NCBI GenBank assembly: GCA_910589595.1
Contig: CAJUTM010000004.1
Span: 62,001-126,000 of the forward strand
Reading direction: 5' to 3'
DNA from: an uncultured Eubacterium sp.
GTDB taxonomy: Bacteria; Bacillota; Clostridia; Lachnospirales; Lachnospiraceae
DNA length: 64,000 bases
Below the pieces are notes generated by a model. That model ran no database searches. It had not been told where the DNA came from and was given only the letters and a program-made list of their open reading frames with translations. Each line of letters opens with the position of its first letter. Position 1 is the first letter of the stretch. Positions 26,411 to 35,003 of the stretch are shown here, piece after piece. A program made the translations under genes and the position numbers.

Positions 26411-28243
26411 TCATTTTGTGGCGTATTGTCCTAAAAACGGAAGTACTCTCTTCATAATGCGGGAAGAAAATTCAGTGGCGTAAGTACTATGTGCCTGATC
26501 TTTTACATGAGGTTCATCAATAACTACATAAAATGCTACATCGGGATTTTCCGCCGGTACGCAGCCGATAAAGGAAACAAGATAATTTTTCTCGCTGACC
26601 GGCCTCTTTTCTGCCGTACCCGTCTTCCCCCCAATCGAATGGCCTTTCACCTTTGCCGGCGACGCCGTTCCGTCTTCTACCGTCGATTTCAAAAAACTGC
26701 GGATTTTCGCGCTCGTATCTTCGCTCGTTGTCTTTTTGATAACAATCGGGTCGACTGTCTCAATGACTTCACCGTTGCTGTTTTGAATTTCTTTGACTAC
26801 GTGCGGCTGAAAATAGTCGCCGCCGTTAATTAATGAGGAAAAACCGCCCAACATCTGCACCATCGTTACCGTCTGCGTCTGCCCGAAACTGCTCGTCGCC
26901 AGTTCCACCGTATTCAGCATATCTTTTTCATGAATCATGCCGGAATTTTCCCCCGGCAAATCAATTCCGGTTTTCTGGCCGAAACCATATAATTTGTTAT
27001 AGGCATGAAAGGACTCTCTCCCCAGTTTCGTTCCGATTATCATCAGGGCGCCGTTACACGATTCCATCAGCGAATGACGTAAATCCAAGACGCCGTGTCC
27101 GGAACGGTTGTTACAGTGGATTTCCCTGTCAGCCACTTTTGTCACACCGCGGCAGGTAAACGAAGACTTTTCCGAGACCAGATTTTCATCCAGCGCGGCC
27201 GCAATCGTAAACGGCTTGAATGTCGAGCCGGGCTCATAGGCCTCCCCGACGCAGTAATTCGACCACATCGACAGCAGTTTTTCGTTCTTCTCTTCTTTGG
27301 ACATCGCGGCAATCTGCTGCTGCGTATACATAACGGATAAATCCTGCGGCTCATTGGCATCAAAGGTGGAATCTGACGCCATGGCAAGAATTTCCCCATT
27401 TTTCGGATTCATAAGCATAACGGCAATTTTTTTCGCCCCTACGCTCTTCTTTTGAAAACGGGAAATCTCCTCTTCTACGATTTTCTGCACGTTGGCGTCA
27501 ATCGTCAACACAACGGAATTGCCGTCTTTCGCCTCTTTGATTGTGCGCTGCAGATTCATGTTAGAGTCAAAATATCCGTATTCCCGCCCCGTAGTGCCGT
27601 TGAGAACAGAATTATATTGTTCCTCCACCCCATAGGTTCCCTTATTTTCAGAAGAGGTAAAGCCTATAATACTTGCGCCTACGGTTTTCTGCGGGTAATT
27701 CCGCTTATAAGTCTCTTCAAACCAGATACCGATAATGTCTTTATTCTTTTTCATTTCTTCTTTGAAAATTTCTACTTTCGAAGCCGGTAATTCTTTCAGC
27801 TCATCTATGTGCTCATACATCGACTTCGGTTTTTTGGCAATCCGCTCCTGAAGCTTTTCTTCGCCTACGCCAAAAAAAGCGGCAATCCTCTTCACCGTCA
27901 CGGCCCGCTTTTTCTCATTTGTCAGCAATGTCCGCGGCTCCAGTACAAGATTGTATTTGCGCACGCTTACGGCCAGCGTCGTATTATTTCTGTCTTTGAT
28001 ATCGCCGCGCTGATAATTTAGCACAGAGTTTGTATATATCTGCTGCGCCAGCGCTTCTTTTTTATAACGGGAGCCATCCTGCTGGTTAATACGGTATATT
28101 TTGTAAAACAGCAGTCCAAAAACAAAAAGGCAGAAGCAAAAGGAAACAAATACGGTTATTTTCATCTCCCGACGAAACCGTTTTGGTTTACTCTTTCTTC
28201 TGCGTCTTTTTCCCGTATATCTTCTGTTATCGTATGCACTCAT
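26411..28243 (-). CDS. Class B penicillin-binding protein (first of tandem pair, FtsI/PBP2B type)
   Basis: Septal transpeptidase, 610 residues. A long basic cytoplasmic tail (RRYTGKRRRRKSKPKRFRRE) precedes one membrane helix (about 30-48), then the dimerisation domain (LNYQRGDIKDRNNTTLA) and the transpeptidase domain with YEPGSTFKP (about 342), MESCNGAL (SXN) near 398, and KTGTAEKRP near 544. It has no PASTA domain. It is next to ftsL, as with Bacillus pbpB, making it the likely vegetative division PBP that pairs with FtsW. AGGTG precedes the ATG. Confidence 0.92.
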   Translation of the reverse strand: MSAYDNRRYTGKRRRRKSKPKRFRREMKITVFVSFCFCLFVFGLLFYKIYRINQQDGSRYKKEALAQQIYTNSVLNYQRGDIKDRNNTTLAVSVRKYNLVLEPRTLLTNEKKRAVTVKRIAAFFGVGEEKLQERIAKKPKSMYEHIDELKELPASKVEIFKEEMKKNKDIIGIWFEETYKRNYPQKTVGASIIGFTSSENKGTYGVEEQYNSVLNGTTGREYGYFDSNMNLQRTIKEAKDGNSVVLTIDANVQKIVEEEISRFQKKSVGAKKIAVMLMNPKNGEILAMASDSTFDANEPQDLSVMYTQQQIAAMSKEEKNEKLLSMWSNYCVGEAYEPGSTFKPFTIAAALDENLVSEKSSFTCRGVTKVADREIHCNNRSGHGVLDLRHSLMESCNGALMIIGTKLGRESFHAYNKLYGFGQKTGIDLPGENSGMIHEKDMLNTVELATSSFGQTQTVTMVQMLGGFSSLINGGDYFQPHVVKEIQNSNGEVIETVDPIVIKKTTSEDTSAKIRSFLKSTVEDGTASPAKVKGHSIGGKTGTAEKRPVSEKNYLVSFIGCVPAENPDVAFYVVIDEPHVKDQAHSTYATEFSSRIMKRVLPFLGQYATK

Positions 28244-28262
28244 TCATGATTCACCTACTTAT

Positions 28263-28718
28263 CTATTCTGATGAAAGTTTTCCATGAGTGCGCACCTGCG
28301 TGCTTTTTCTGCTCTCATAGCTGTATATCTGTTTTTCATCAGGAGCTTTCATTCCCAGTTCTTTGGTAGCCTTTTCATAAACAGCAGATAAGTCCAGCGA
28401 ATTATCCATCTCCTGCACCGCCGTAGCATTCTGCTTTTCCATTTCTACTACCTCGCTTTTTAATTTTACCACACTTTTCTCTAAATAGGTAGCCTGAAAT
28501 TTCGCCCTCAGATAAATGATTCCCGCCATCATAACAGCGGTAAACGTAATCACAACAAGAAAAACAGCAACTTTATCCGTTTTTGCCTTTCTTCTTCTCT
28601 GCGGATTCGGCCTTTGCCGTATCCGCCGGCTCTTTTCTATCTCTTCCCTGCGAAGCGGCTCTGACCGTAATGGCCGTGCGGTATTTCCATATACATATGC
28701 CGCTGTTCTTCTTTCCAT
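28263..28718 (-). CDS. ftsL: Division protein FtsL-like
   Basis: A 151-residue bitopic protein: an Arg-rich cytoplasmic tail (about 1-48), one membrane helix (VFLVVITFTAVMMAGIIYL) and a leucine-type coiled coil (AKFQATYLEKSVVKLKSEVVEM). A short C-terminal region follows, ending in charged residues. It lies between rsmH and the first PBP, the standard ftsL place. The GGAGG that drives the ATG at 28718 is inside an apparent longer frame from 28736, so that longer start is rejected. Sequence identity in FtsL is low; the assignment rests on topology and position. Confidence 0.85.
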   Translation of the reverse strand: MERRTAAYVYGNTARPLRSEPLRREEIEKSRRIRQRPNPQRRRKAKTDKVAVFLVVITFTAVMMAGIIYLRAKFQATYLEKSVVKLKSEVVEMEKQNATAVQEMDNSLDLSAVYEKATKELGMKAPDEKQIYSYESRKSTQVRTHGKLSSE

Positions 28719-28728
28719 GTAGTGCCTC

Positions 28729-29670
28729 CTAACCATCTCTTTTTTCGAACACTCTCAGTTTCGCACTCTTCGCTCTGGTGTTCTTCTCTGTTTCCTCTGC
28801 GGAAGGTATCCTTGGCTTTCTCGTAATGACTTTGCCTTTTGATTTCCTTCCGCAGACACAGATTGGAAAATCCGGCGGACAGACGCAGGGATTTTCATAG
28901 CGGCGGAAACTCGTCTTCACGAGACGGTCTTCCAACGAGTGAAAGGTAATTATCGCTAACCGCCCGCCATCGTTTAATAAGTCCACCATGTTTTCCAATG
29001 CCTCTCCCAGTACATCCAGTTCCCGATTGCATTCCATGCGTATCGCCTGAAACGTCCTCTTGGCCGGATGTCCTTTGCCGTTTTTTGCCTTAACCGGCAT
29101 ACTTGTCCGAATAATATCCACCAGCTCAAACGTTGTCTCAATTACTTTCTTCTCCCTCTGCCGGCAAATATTTCGTGCAATACTTCCGGCATACCGCTCT
29201 TCTCCGTATTCCCTGATAACACGGAATAATTCTTCCTGTGAATAGCCATTGACAATTTCCTTTGCACTCATTGTCTGCTCTCTGTCCATCCGCATATCCA
29301 ATGGTGCGTCTTCCCGATAAGAAAATCCGCGCTCCGCATTATCTAACTGATAAGAGGATACTCCCAAATCAAGGATAATTCCATCCACTTTCTCAATTCC
29401 CAGTTCTCTTAATACCTCACCCGTCCGTTCATAGTTGCTTTTCACTAACGTAATCCGGTCTTTAAACTCTCCTAACCGCTTTTGGGCAGCCTCTAATGCT
29501 TCTGCGTCCTGATCGATTCCGATGAGTCTTCCCTCCGAGTCCAAACGTTTGCATATCTCATAGGAATGACCGCCGCCTCCTAACGTTCCATCTACATAAA
29601 TCCCCGACGGCTTTACCTGCAATTCATCTACCGCCTCATGTAGAAGAACCGAAACATGATTAAATTCCAT
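28729..29670 (-). CDS. rsmH: 16S rRNA (cytosine-1402 N4) methyltransferase
   Basis: SAM-dependent methyltransferase of the small ribosomal subunit (MraW). It is 313 residues with the N-terminal signature HVSVLLHEAVDEL, SAM motif YVDGTLGGGGHS near 27, IILDLGVSSYQLD near 100, and PLDMRMDR near 126. The C-terminus has LAIITFHSLEDRLVK and the cysteine cluster CVCPPDFPICVCG. The ATG at 29670 is five bases after GAGGG; an ATG at 29682 overlaps that RBS. Second gene of the dcw operon. Confidence 0.97.
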   Translation of the reverse strand: MEFNHVSVLLHEAVDELQVKPSGIYVDGTLGGGGHSYEICKRLDSEGRLIGIDQDAEALEAAQKRLGEFKDRITLVKSNYERTGEVLRELGIEKVDGIILDLGVSSYQLDNAERGFSYREDAPLDMRMDREQTMSAKEIVNGYSQEELFRVIREYGEERYAGSIARNICRQREKKVIETTFELVDIIRTSMPVKAKNGKGHPAKRTFQAIRMECNRELDVLGEALENMVDLLNDGGRLAIITFHSLEDRLVKTSFRRYENPCVCPPDFPICVCGRKSKGKVITRKPRIPSAEETEKNTRAKSAKLRVFEKRDG

Positions 29671-29725
29671 GCTTTCCCTCATTTCCGCTGCCGCTGCTGC
29701 AAGACTTTATCTGTTCTCACAATCA

Positions 29726-30154
29726 TTAAAAACTAAGACCAAATTCGGACATATGTTCCGCAATATCTTCTATTTTGTCATAGTCGTCGTTCTCTTCCCA
29801 GCGCTCCCTGCTCCAAATCTCAATCTTGGAAAGTACTCCTACAAATACCGTATCTTTCTTTAATCCCGCGTACTCGCGGAGCTTTGTCGGTATGAGAGTA
29901 CGTCCCTGCTTGTCCACCTCACAAGGGGCGGCACTAGCCAGAAAGTGTCTCTGTAATTTCCGTGCTTCCTTTGTGCCGGGAAGTTCCTTTAACTTCTCGA
30001 TGAAGCCCTCCCACTCTTCCATGGGATATGCAAACAGACAGCCGTCAAGTCCGAGTGTGAGAACAAAAGACTCTCCCAAATCATCCCGCAACTTCGCCGG
30101 AATGATGACGCGCCCTTTGGCATCCAGACCATGCTCATATGTGCCCATAAACAT
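29726..30154 (-). CDS. mraZ: Transcriptional regulator MraZ
   Basis: 142-residue AbrB-like protein with two SpoVT/AbrB half-domains: MGTYEHGLDAKGRVIIPAKL at the N-terminus and CEVDKQGRTLIPTKLREYAG near 77, each holding the DxxGR core. MraZ binds tandem short repeats before its own gene and tunes the dcw operon. Four such repeats lie 67-126 bases upstream. It is first gene of the cluster, 55 bases before rsmH. Two in-frame ATGs (30154, 30148) are possible; GGTGAAG favours the first. Confidence 0.96.
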   Translation of the reverse strand: MFMGTYEHGLDAKGRVIIPAKLRDDLGESFVLTLGLDGCLFAYPMEEWEGFIEKLKELPGTKEARKLQRHFLASAAPCEVDKQGRTLIPTKLREYAGLKKDTVFVGVLSKIEIWSRERWEENDDYDKIEDIAEHMSEFGLSF

Positions 30155-30220
30155 ATCGCTTCACCAACTTCCCTACATGGCGTACAGTTCGTACCACGTG
30201 GAAACTGTGCATACTATTTT

Positions 30221-30280
30221 ACCACTTTGTGACACTTCCTACCACTTTCCACCACTTTTAATACAATCATACACCACTTT
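30221..30280 (-). promoter_or_regulatory. MraZ operator: tandem AAAGTGGT boxes
   Basis: On the minus strand AAAGTGGT occurs at 30241-30248, 30251-30258 and 30273-30280, with AAGTGGT/CAAAGTGG at 30222-30228 and a degenerate AAGTGTC at 30231-30237. Four units are in exact 10-base phase (30221, 30231, 30241, 30251) and one lies in the promoter spacer. Mollicute MraZ binds AAAGTGKC-like repeats and E. coli MraZ binds TGGGN boxes in 10-base phase, so this is the expected autoregulatory site. Confidence 0.85.
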
Positions 30281-30294
30281 ATGGGAATTAGCAA
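30266..30294 (-). promoter_or_regulatory. Main promoter of the mraZ/dcw operon
   Basis: TTGCTA (30289-30294) and TATGAT (30266-30271) with a 17-base spacer on the minus strand. The MraZ boxes lie in the spacer and just downstream of -10, consistent with repression. Confidence 0.75.
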
Positions 30295-30304
30295 GGAAAA
30301 CTTA

Positions 30305-30341
30305 AAATAAGTTTGCGACACGAAATGCCACAAACTTATTT
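30305..30341 (-). terminator. Stem-loop between the surface-protein gene and mraZ
   Basis: An 11-base AT-rich inverted repeat (AAATAAGTTTG / CAAACTTATTT) with a 15-base loop. On the minus strand it is followed by TAAGTTTT. It could end the transcript of the 30415-34473 gene just before the mraZ promoter; the stem is weak in GC. Confidence 0.5.
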
Positions 30342-30414
30342 GTATCGACAACTTGAGATTGTCAAATATTCTGTTTTTCTTTCTGCTTCGCCCGATTTAC
30401 CGCCGTCAGGCTGC

Positions 30415-33400
30415 TTACCTTTTTACCTTGATTTTCTTCACCTTACTCCATCTGCCGTAGACTTTCTTTGAGGAATTTACCTTGTAGGCGCGGACACGGA
30501 TGTAATACGTCTTTTTCTTTTTCAGCTTCTTAATCGTATATTTTGTCTTTTTTGTCAACCTGCTCTTTTTCTTCTTAAACTTTTTGTTGCCGGCGTATTG
30601 GAGCCGGTAGCCTTTTGCTTCTTTCACTTTATTCCACGAAAGGGAAAGTTTTCTTCCTTTTTTGTTGACAGCCTTTTTTAGTTTTACTTTTGCCGGCGGT
30701 GTTACAGCTCCTTTGCTTCCGTTTTCCAGAGAAACCGTGCCTTCATTCCCATCATCGGCAGCCGGAGACGATGTCACCGGCTGTATTCCGGTTCCAGACG
30801 GCTTTCCCTCCCCCGTTGGCAGGGCGGACGGCTTAACGCTTGGAGTCTCATCTTCTTTTATATCCGGCGTTACTGTTGGAGTCACTGTTGGAGTAATCGT
30901 GGAAAGTATTGTAGGGGTCGGAGTCGATGTCGGGGGTGGAGTTGCTGTGGAAGTCGGAGTTGCTGTTAGGGTCGGAGTCGATGTCGGGGGCGGAGTTACT
31001 TCTCCGCTCACATCTCCCAATGAATTCACTGTACCCGCTTTACTCCACTTAGAAGATGACAGGTTCAAATGCAAAGCCGGACGGACAACAAGATCAGAAC
31101 TGCCGTGGGCATAGCTCACATGGAAACTCCCACTGTAAAGCACATAGGACGCGCTATAACTATTGTCGCCCGACGACCGCAGCCACCAACAGCCATTACC
31201 TGCATAATCATAACTTTTCCCGGTATATGCTCCGCACTCTTTTGTATACTCCGTATTTTTTGCCGTTCTCGTTTTCGTACTATAATTATATGTACTATGA
31301 AAACCATAAGCAGTATTACTTGCTTCCCCAATGGATAACAGGAACACTTTGTCACTTGTATTGTTGCCACCCTCTGTTCCATACTTCGGATTATCTTCAT
31401 TTACAACCGTCGTCATTAGAACCGCATTCTGTTCACTGCTGTCAAAGGCGTTCTCATAAAAGTCACTATTCAGCCACTGGCGCAAAGTACAAGTTTCCCA
31501 TGTGACATTCATATACTCTTTATTATATCGCTGGCAGTCCAGACTCTTATCCGCCAGTAAAAAGGCGTCGTCTCCGTCTACCGACAGCACACGCCATTTG
31601 ATAGGCTGTTTGGCATCGCTTTTATCTGCTTTACCATCCCCATTCGTATCGTTCTGCCAGTAATTTCCAAAGTAGACGCAATCCCATGTAGTTACGCCGT
31701 CACTGGTCATCCTTGGATTACTCAGAATATCACTGCTTTCCGCAGTATTTACGGTAACCTCACATTTGCTTGTTACTTTTCCCGACAACGCCGAACAGTA
31801 AATCGTAGTACTCCCCTCTCCTAAGGCTGTTATACCCCCATACTCATCTACGCTGGCAACATCAGGCTTTTCAGAATACCATGTGACCGTCTTTACCGAC
31901 GCATTCGCCGGCGAGATTTCCGCCTCAATCTTTTCTGTTTCTCCCACTACCAATTCAAGATTTTCCCTGTCAAGCTTTATTTCTTTTACATTAATTTTAT
32001 CTTCTTTGACAAATAAAGAAGATATACTTTCGGCAGCTGTTCCGTCTGTGAAAAGTGCATTTTTGTGGATTGACAGTTCCTCTCCGCCTGTCATTGTACC
32101 AATATATGTCTTTCCTTTTATCAATTCAATATTTTCATAATTTACAGTCTCTGCCGGCTCAAGACTATGATAATTTGTTATATTATAACTCATCTCACCG
32201 TTTGCCGTCGCCTTAATGTCAACCGAATAGCTATTGTCCGGAAGTGTTATATACTTTATATGATTCCGAATAGTGGCAATGGCTGTTCCGTTATTACGGG
32301 TTACTGCGTTATTCTCTACTTTCAATATCAGGTTCTTTGAGGCATCGGTTACTTCTATGTCTACCGGACAAGCTATCGTAATATTTTTCGTATTCCCGTA
32401 TGTGGTACTCTCATCATGACATTTTGCATTATCCCAATTGAGTTTAAGAATCTGCCATTGATAAATAGCCACCTCATAATCGGAATTTTTAAATATTTTA
32501 TCTATTAATGACTGTTCATTTGAAGAGAAATACCGAATCATATTTTTGGCAACATCAATCTGTGTATGCTTATACATATTAAAAGCTTCGCAAAATAACT
32601 CCGCATTGGTCCGCGTCTGGTTCTTTTGCAAATTAGCCGCAAAATCCTCTAATGCAAATTTCATATAGTATGACAATTTACAACTTGCATAGGCTGTTAT
32701 ATAAGCATCTGTCACCGTGTCTGTATTAAATAAAACATTGTCAATTTCTGTTCCTAAACTATAGCCGATTTTCATCCCTTCAACAACAGCCAATAATTCC
32801 GTTGCCTGCGCCGCATGACTCAAATCCATATTTTCTATGAGGAAATTCCTAACTTTTGATACAATTGTCTCTTGAAATAAATCTTTCCCCACATCAATCG
32901 TATTTCCCACCACTTTTTTCGCAATCTTTTCCTTTATATCAAATGCATTATCTGAAGAAAGATATTTGGTTATCACAAAGTCAAGTTCAGCGTTTTCACC
33001 TTGGCAATAATTTTCCACCAAAAGCAAAACATCCTTAAACTCATCACTCGTCTCATTATAAGCCTGAAGAACAGAAGCATAATTTATTACATCGACAACG
33101 GAATCGACAATTTTTTTACCATCCCCAAGCAGACCCATAAACGTGTTACTGGTATCGTATGTCTGAAACAATGTTTTTAATTCACTCTCCGATACATAGC
33201 CGCTCAATATATCAGCACATAATTGATATGTCGTATCGTCCGCAAAATTTTTCTCGGAAAATAATTTTTCCATCTTACTCTTTTGTTCAGAAGTCAGACT
33301 GACTTTTCCATTGATGAGCTTCATGACATCATTAATAATTGTTCTCTGTTGTGAATAAAGATTAATCGAAAAACTATCCTCCTGCCCCTCTACTGATTTT

Positions 33401-34473
33401 TCACTAATAATAAGTTCAGCCAAAGCGACCTCATACGGGTTATCAAAAATAGAACCCCTGAGTAATCTCCATTTATCATAAGAATCTTTCAATTCAGAAT
33501 AATCCCGCAGCGCAATCTTTGAAAGGTCGCAGTAATCCAGCAAATAACGATATTTGTTATTGCGGTTGTTTCCTATGTATTCAACATGCTTTTTTATAAA
33601 ATCCTGCTCTTCATCCAAATAATCCGGCGTCGCCGTCACTTCAGCGTTCTCATCTCCCGACGAACTTACCGTGCCCGCTTTTCTCCACTTGGAGGATGAT
33701 AGATTTAAATGCAAAGCCGGCCGGACACCACTAGAATCGATGCTGACGTCGAAGCCATCCGCACAAACGCTTCCAGTGCCATACACGCAGGAAGCGTAAT
33801 CACTATAGCAGCCCGACGACCGCAGCCACCAATCTCCATTACCGGCATAATTATCACTGGAAGCGGTCCATGCTCCGCACTCTTTGGCATAATCTGTATT
33901 TTTCGCCCCTCTTGTGTCATATACAGGAAAACCATAAGCTGTATTCCTCACCTCTCCGATGGATAGCAGGAACACTTTGTCGCTTGTGTTGTTACCACCT
34001 TCTGTTCCATACTCCGGATTATCCTCGTTTACCACGTTCGTCGTCCGAACCGCACTCTGTTCGCTGCTGTCAAAGGCGTTCTCATAAAAGTCGCTATTCA
34101 GCCACTGACGCAGGGTACAGGTCTCCCATGTGACATCCGTATACTCTTCATTATACGGCTGGCAGTCCAGATTCTTGTCCGCCAGCAAAAAGGCGTCGTC
34201 TCCGTCTACCGACAGCACACGCCATTTGATGGGTTGTTTGGCATCGCTTTTATCTGCTTTACCGTCTCCGTTCGTGTCGTTCTGCCAGTAGTTTCCAAAG
34301 TAGACGCAGTCCCATGTAGTTTCGTCGTCACCGGTAACTCTTGGGTTACTCAGTCCGTAGCCGGCTGCTCTTGCTTCCTTTGCCGGTTTCGCCGGCGAAA
34401 CCGTGCCAAACAGGCTGAGAACCAACATCATACTAAGAATGATGGATAATCGTTTTTTAGTTGTTCTTCTCAT
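30415..34473 (-). CDS. Large secreted surface protein: two DUF6273-like domains, Ig-like Big2, Pro/Thr linker, Fn3
   Basis: 1352 residues from ATG 34473 (GGAG upstream); the frame opens seven codons earlier at a TTG. Signal peptide to about residue 36. Residues about 40-265 and 915-1145 are two close copies of a DUF6273-like domain (WDCVYFGNYWQNDTNGDGKAD, LRQWLNSDFYENAFD, WWLRSSG, VRPALHLNLSSSKW), each with a DTNGDGKADKSD calcium-loop pattern. Between them lies an approximately 540-residue helical region of no known family, then a Big2 Ig-like domain (VKEIKLDRENLELVVGETEK). The end is a Thr/Pro linker and a Lys-rich Fn3 module. No LPXTG motif is present. It is probably a cell-wall or matrix protein; the ligand is unknown. 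Confidence 0.8.
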   Translation of the reverse strand: MRRTTKKRLSIILSMMLVLSLFGTVSPAKPAKEARAAGYGLSNPRVTGDDETTWDCVYFGNYWQNDTNGDGKADKSDAKQPIKWRVLSVDGDDAFLLADKNLDCQPYNEEYTDVTWETCTLRQWLNSDFYENAFDSSEQSAVRTTNVVNEDNPEYGTEGGNNTSDKVFLLSIGEVRNTAYGFPVYDTRGAKNTDYAKECGAWTASSDNYAGNGDWWLRSSGCYSDYASCVYGTGSVCADGFDVSIDSSGVRPALHLNLSSSKWRKAGTVSSSGDENAEVTATPDYLDEEQDFIKKHVEYIGNNRNNKYRYLLDYCDLSKIALRDYSELKDSYDKWRLLRGSIFDNPYEVALAELIISEKSVEGQEDSFSINLYSQQRTIINDVMKLINGKVSLTSEQKSKMEKLFSEKNFADDTTYQLCADILSGYVSESELKTLFQTYDTSNTFMGLLGDGKKIVDSVVDVINYASVLQAYNETSDEFKDVLLLVENYCQGENAELDFVITKYLSSDNAFDIKEKIAKKVVGNTIDVGKDLFQETIVSKVRNFLIENMDLSHAAQATELLAVVEGMKIGYSLGTEIDNVLFNTDTVTDAYITAYASCKLSYYMKFALEDFAANLQKNQTRTNAELFCEAFNMYKHTQIDVAKNMIRYFSSNEQSLIDKIFKNSDYEVAIYQWQILKLNWDNAKCHDESTTYGNTKNITIACPVDIEVTDASKNLILKVENNAVTRNNGTAIATIRNHIKYITLPDNSYSVDIKATANGEMSYNITNYHSLEPAETVNYENIELIKGKTYIGTMTGGEELSIHKNALFTDGTAAESISSLFVKEDKINVKEIKLDRENLELVVGETEKIEAEISPANASVKTVTWYSEKPDVASVDEYGGITALGEGSTTIYCSALSGKVTSKCEVTVNTAESSDILSNPRMTSDGVTTWDCVYFGNYWQNDTNGDGKADKSDAKQPIKWRVLSVDGDDAFLLADKSLDCQRYNKEYMNVTWETCTLRQWLNSDFYENAFDSSEQNAVLMTTVVNEDNPKYGTEGGNNTSDKVFLLSIGEASNTAYGFHSTYNYSTKTRTAKNTEYTKECGAYTGKSYDYAGNGCWWLRSSGDNSYSASYVLYSGSFHVSYAHGSSDLVVRPALHLNLSSSKWSKAGTVNSLGDVSGEVTPPPTSTPTLTATPTSTATPPPTSTPTPTILSTITPTVTPTVTPDIKEDETPSVKPSALPTGEGKPSGTGIQPVTSSPAADDGNEGTVSLENGSKGAVTPPAKVKLKKAVNKKGRKLSLSWNKVKEAKGYRLQYAGNKKFKKKKSRLTKKTKYTIKKLKKKKTYYIRVRAYKVNSSKKVYGRWSKVKKIKVKR
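31019..31720 (-). repeat. Intragenic direct repeat, copy 2 (second DUF6273-like domain)
   Basis: DNA closely matching 33659-34348 over most of its length, with small in-frame differences; for example GTTCTGCCAG followed by TAATTTCCAAAGTAGACGCA here and TAGTTTCCAAAGTAGACGCA there. The offset at that point is 2628 bases (876 codons), so recombination between copies would stay in frame. Confidence 0.8.
33659..34348 (-). repeat. Intragenic direct repeat, copy 1 (first DUF6273-like domain)
   Basis: Partner of the repeat at 31019-31720 in the same gene. Its high nucleotide similarity shows a recent or gene-converted duplication. Confidence 0.8.
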
Positions 34474-34500
34474 AATTGTAGTCTCCTTTCGCAACTCTTT

Positions 34501-34990
34501 AATCTTCTCTATCTATCCTGCCAGCTTCCAGTGCTTGATATTCCTGATTTAATTCTCGCAATAGTTCCTCTTCGCTCGGCAAATATAACTTGTATTTTGA
34601 AATCACTTTCGTAATAATCATCATTTGAACTTAAACCAAGAAATTCCAAAACATATGGGTCACGAATAATATCTTCTGGTTCCTTAGCAGGCTCTAATGT
34701 CTGAATTTCTTCCGCAACCTGTTCTTTGTTTTTACTGGATAATAGTCTTTCATAAAAGAAAGAATTTATCTGCCTTTCAAGCTGTCTGGTACTCCATTGT
34801 GATTTTATAGCTTCCTGCATATAAAATTCTCGTGCATTTTCATCTTCCACTCGCATTAGAACTCGATAATGCGTCCAACTCAATTCACTATGCAATGCGT
34901 AGCCATTTAGAAACGTTAAATAAAACTACCTCATATATTTCTTGCTGAAATCAATATATTCTTTATTTCATTATAAAAGTTCGAATTCAT
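34501..34990 (-). pseudogene. Relic of a DUF1016/YhcG (PDDEXK) nuclease gene with internal deletions
   Basis: Three pieces of one protein are in order but in different frames. First, from an ATG at 34990: MNSNFYNEIKNILISARN, the DUF1016 N-terminus, ending at a stop. Second, about 34925-34630: FYLTF, then ELSWTHYRVLMRVEDENARE, QLERQINSFFYERLL, DPYVLEFLGL and YYESDFK, the middle of the N-terminal domain. Third, about 34600-34501: KYKLYLPSEEELLRELNQE and a terminal stop, the family C-terminus. The region between YYESD and KYKLYLP, which carries the nuclease active site, is missing, as is a stretch near the N-terminus. Full members are about 340 residues. The product cannot be an active nuclease. 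Confidence 0.8.
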
Positions 34991-35003
34991 AAATTTTTGC
35001 CTC

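Noticed and set aside
30662..31114. Plus-strand Gly/Val-rich frames opposite Thr/Pro linkers
   Set aside because: Antisense reading of low-complexity TP codons; no RBS and no domain. The same holds for 45762-46322 and 52483-52890.
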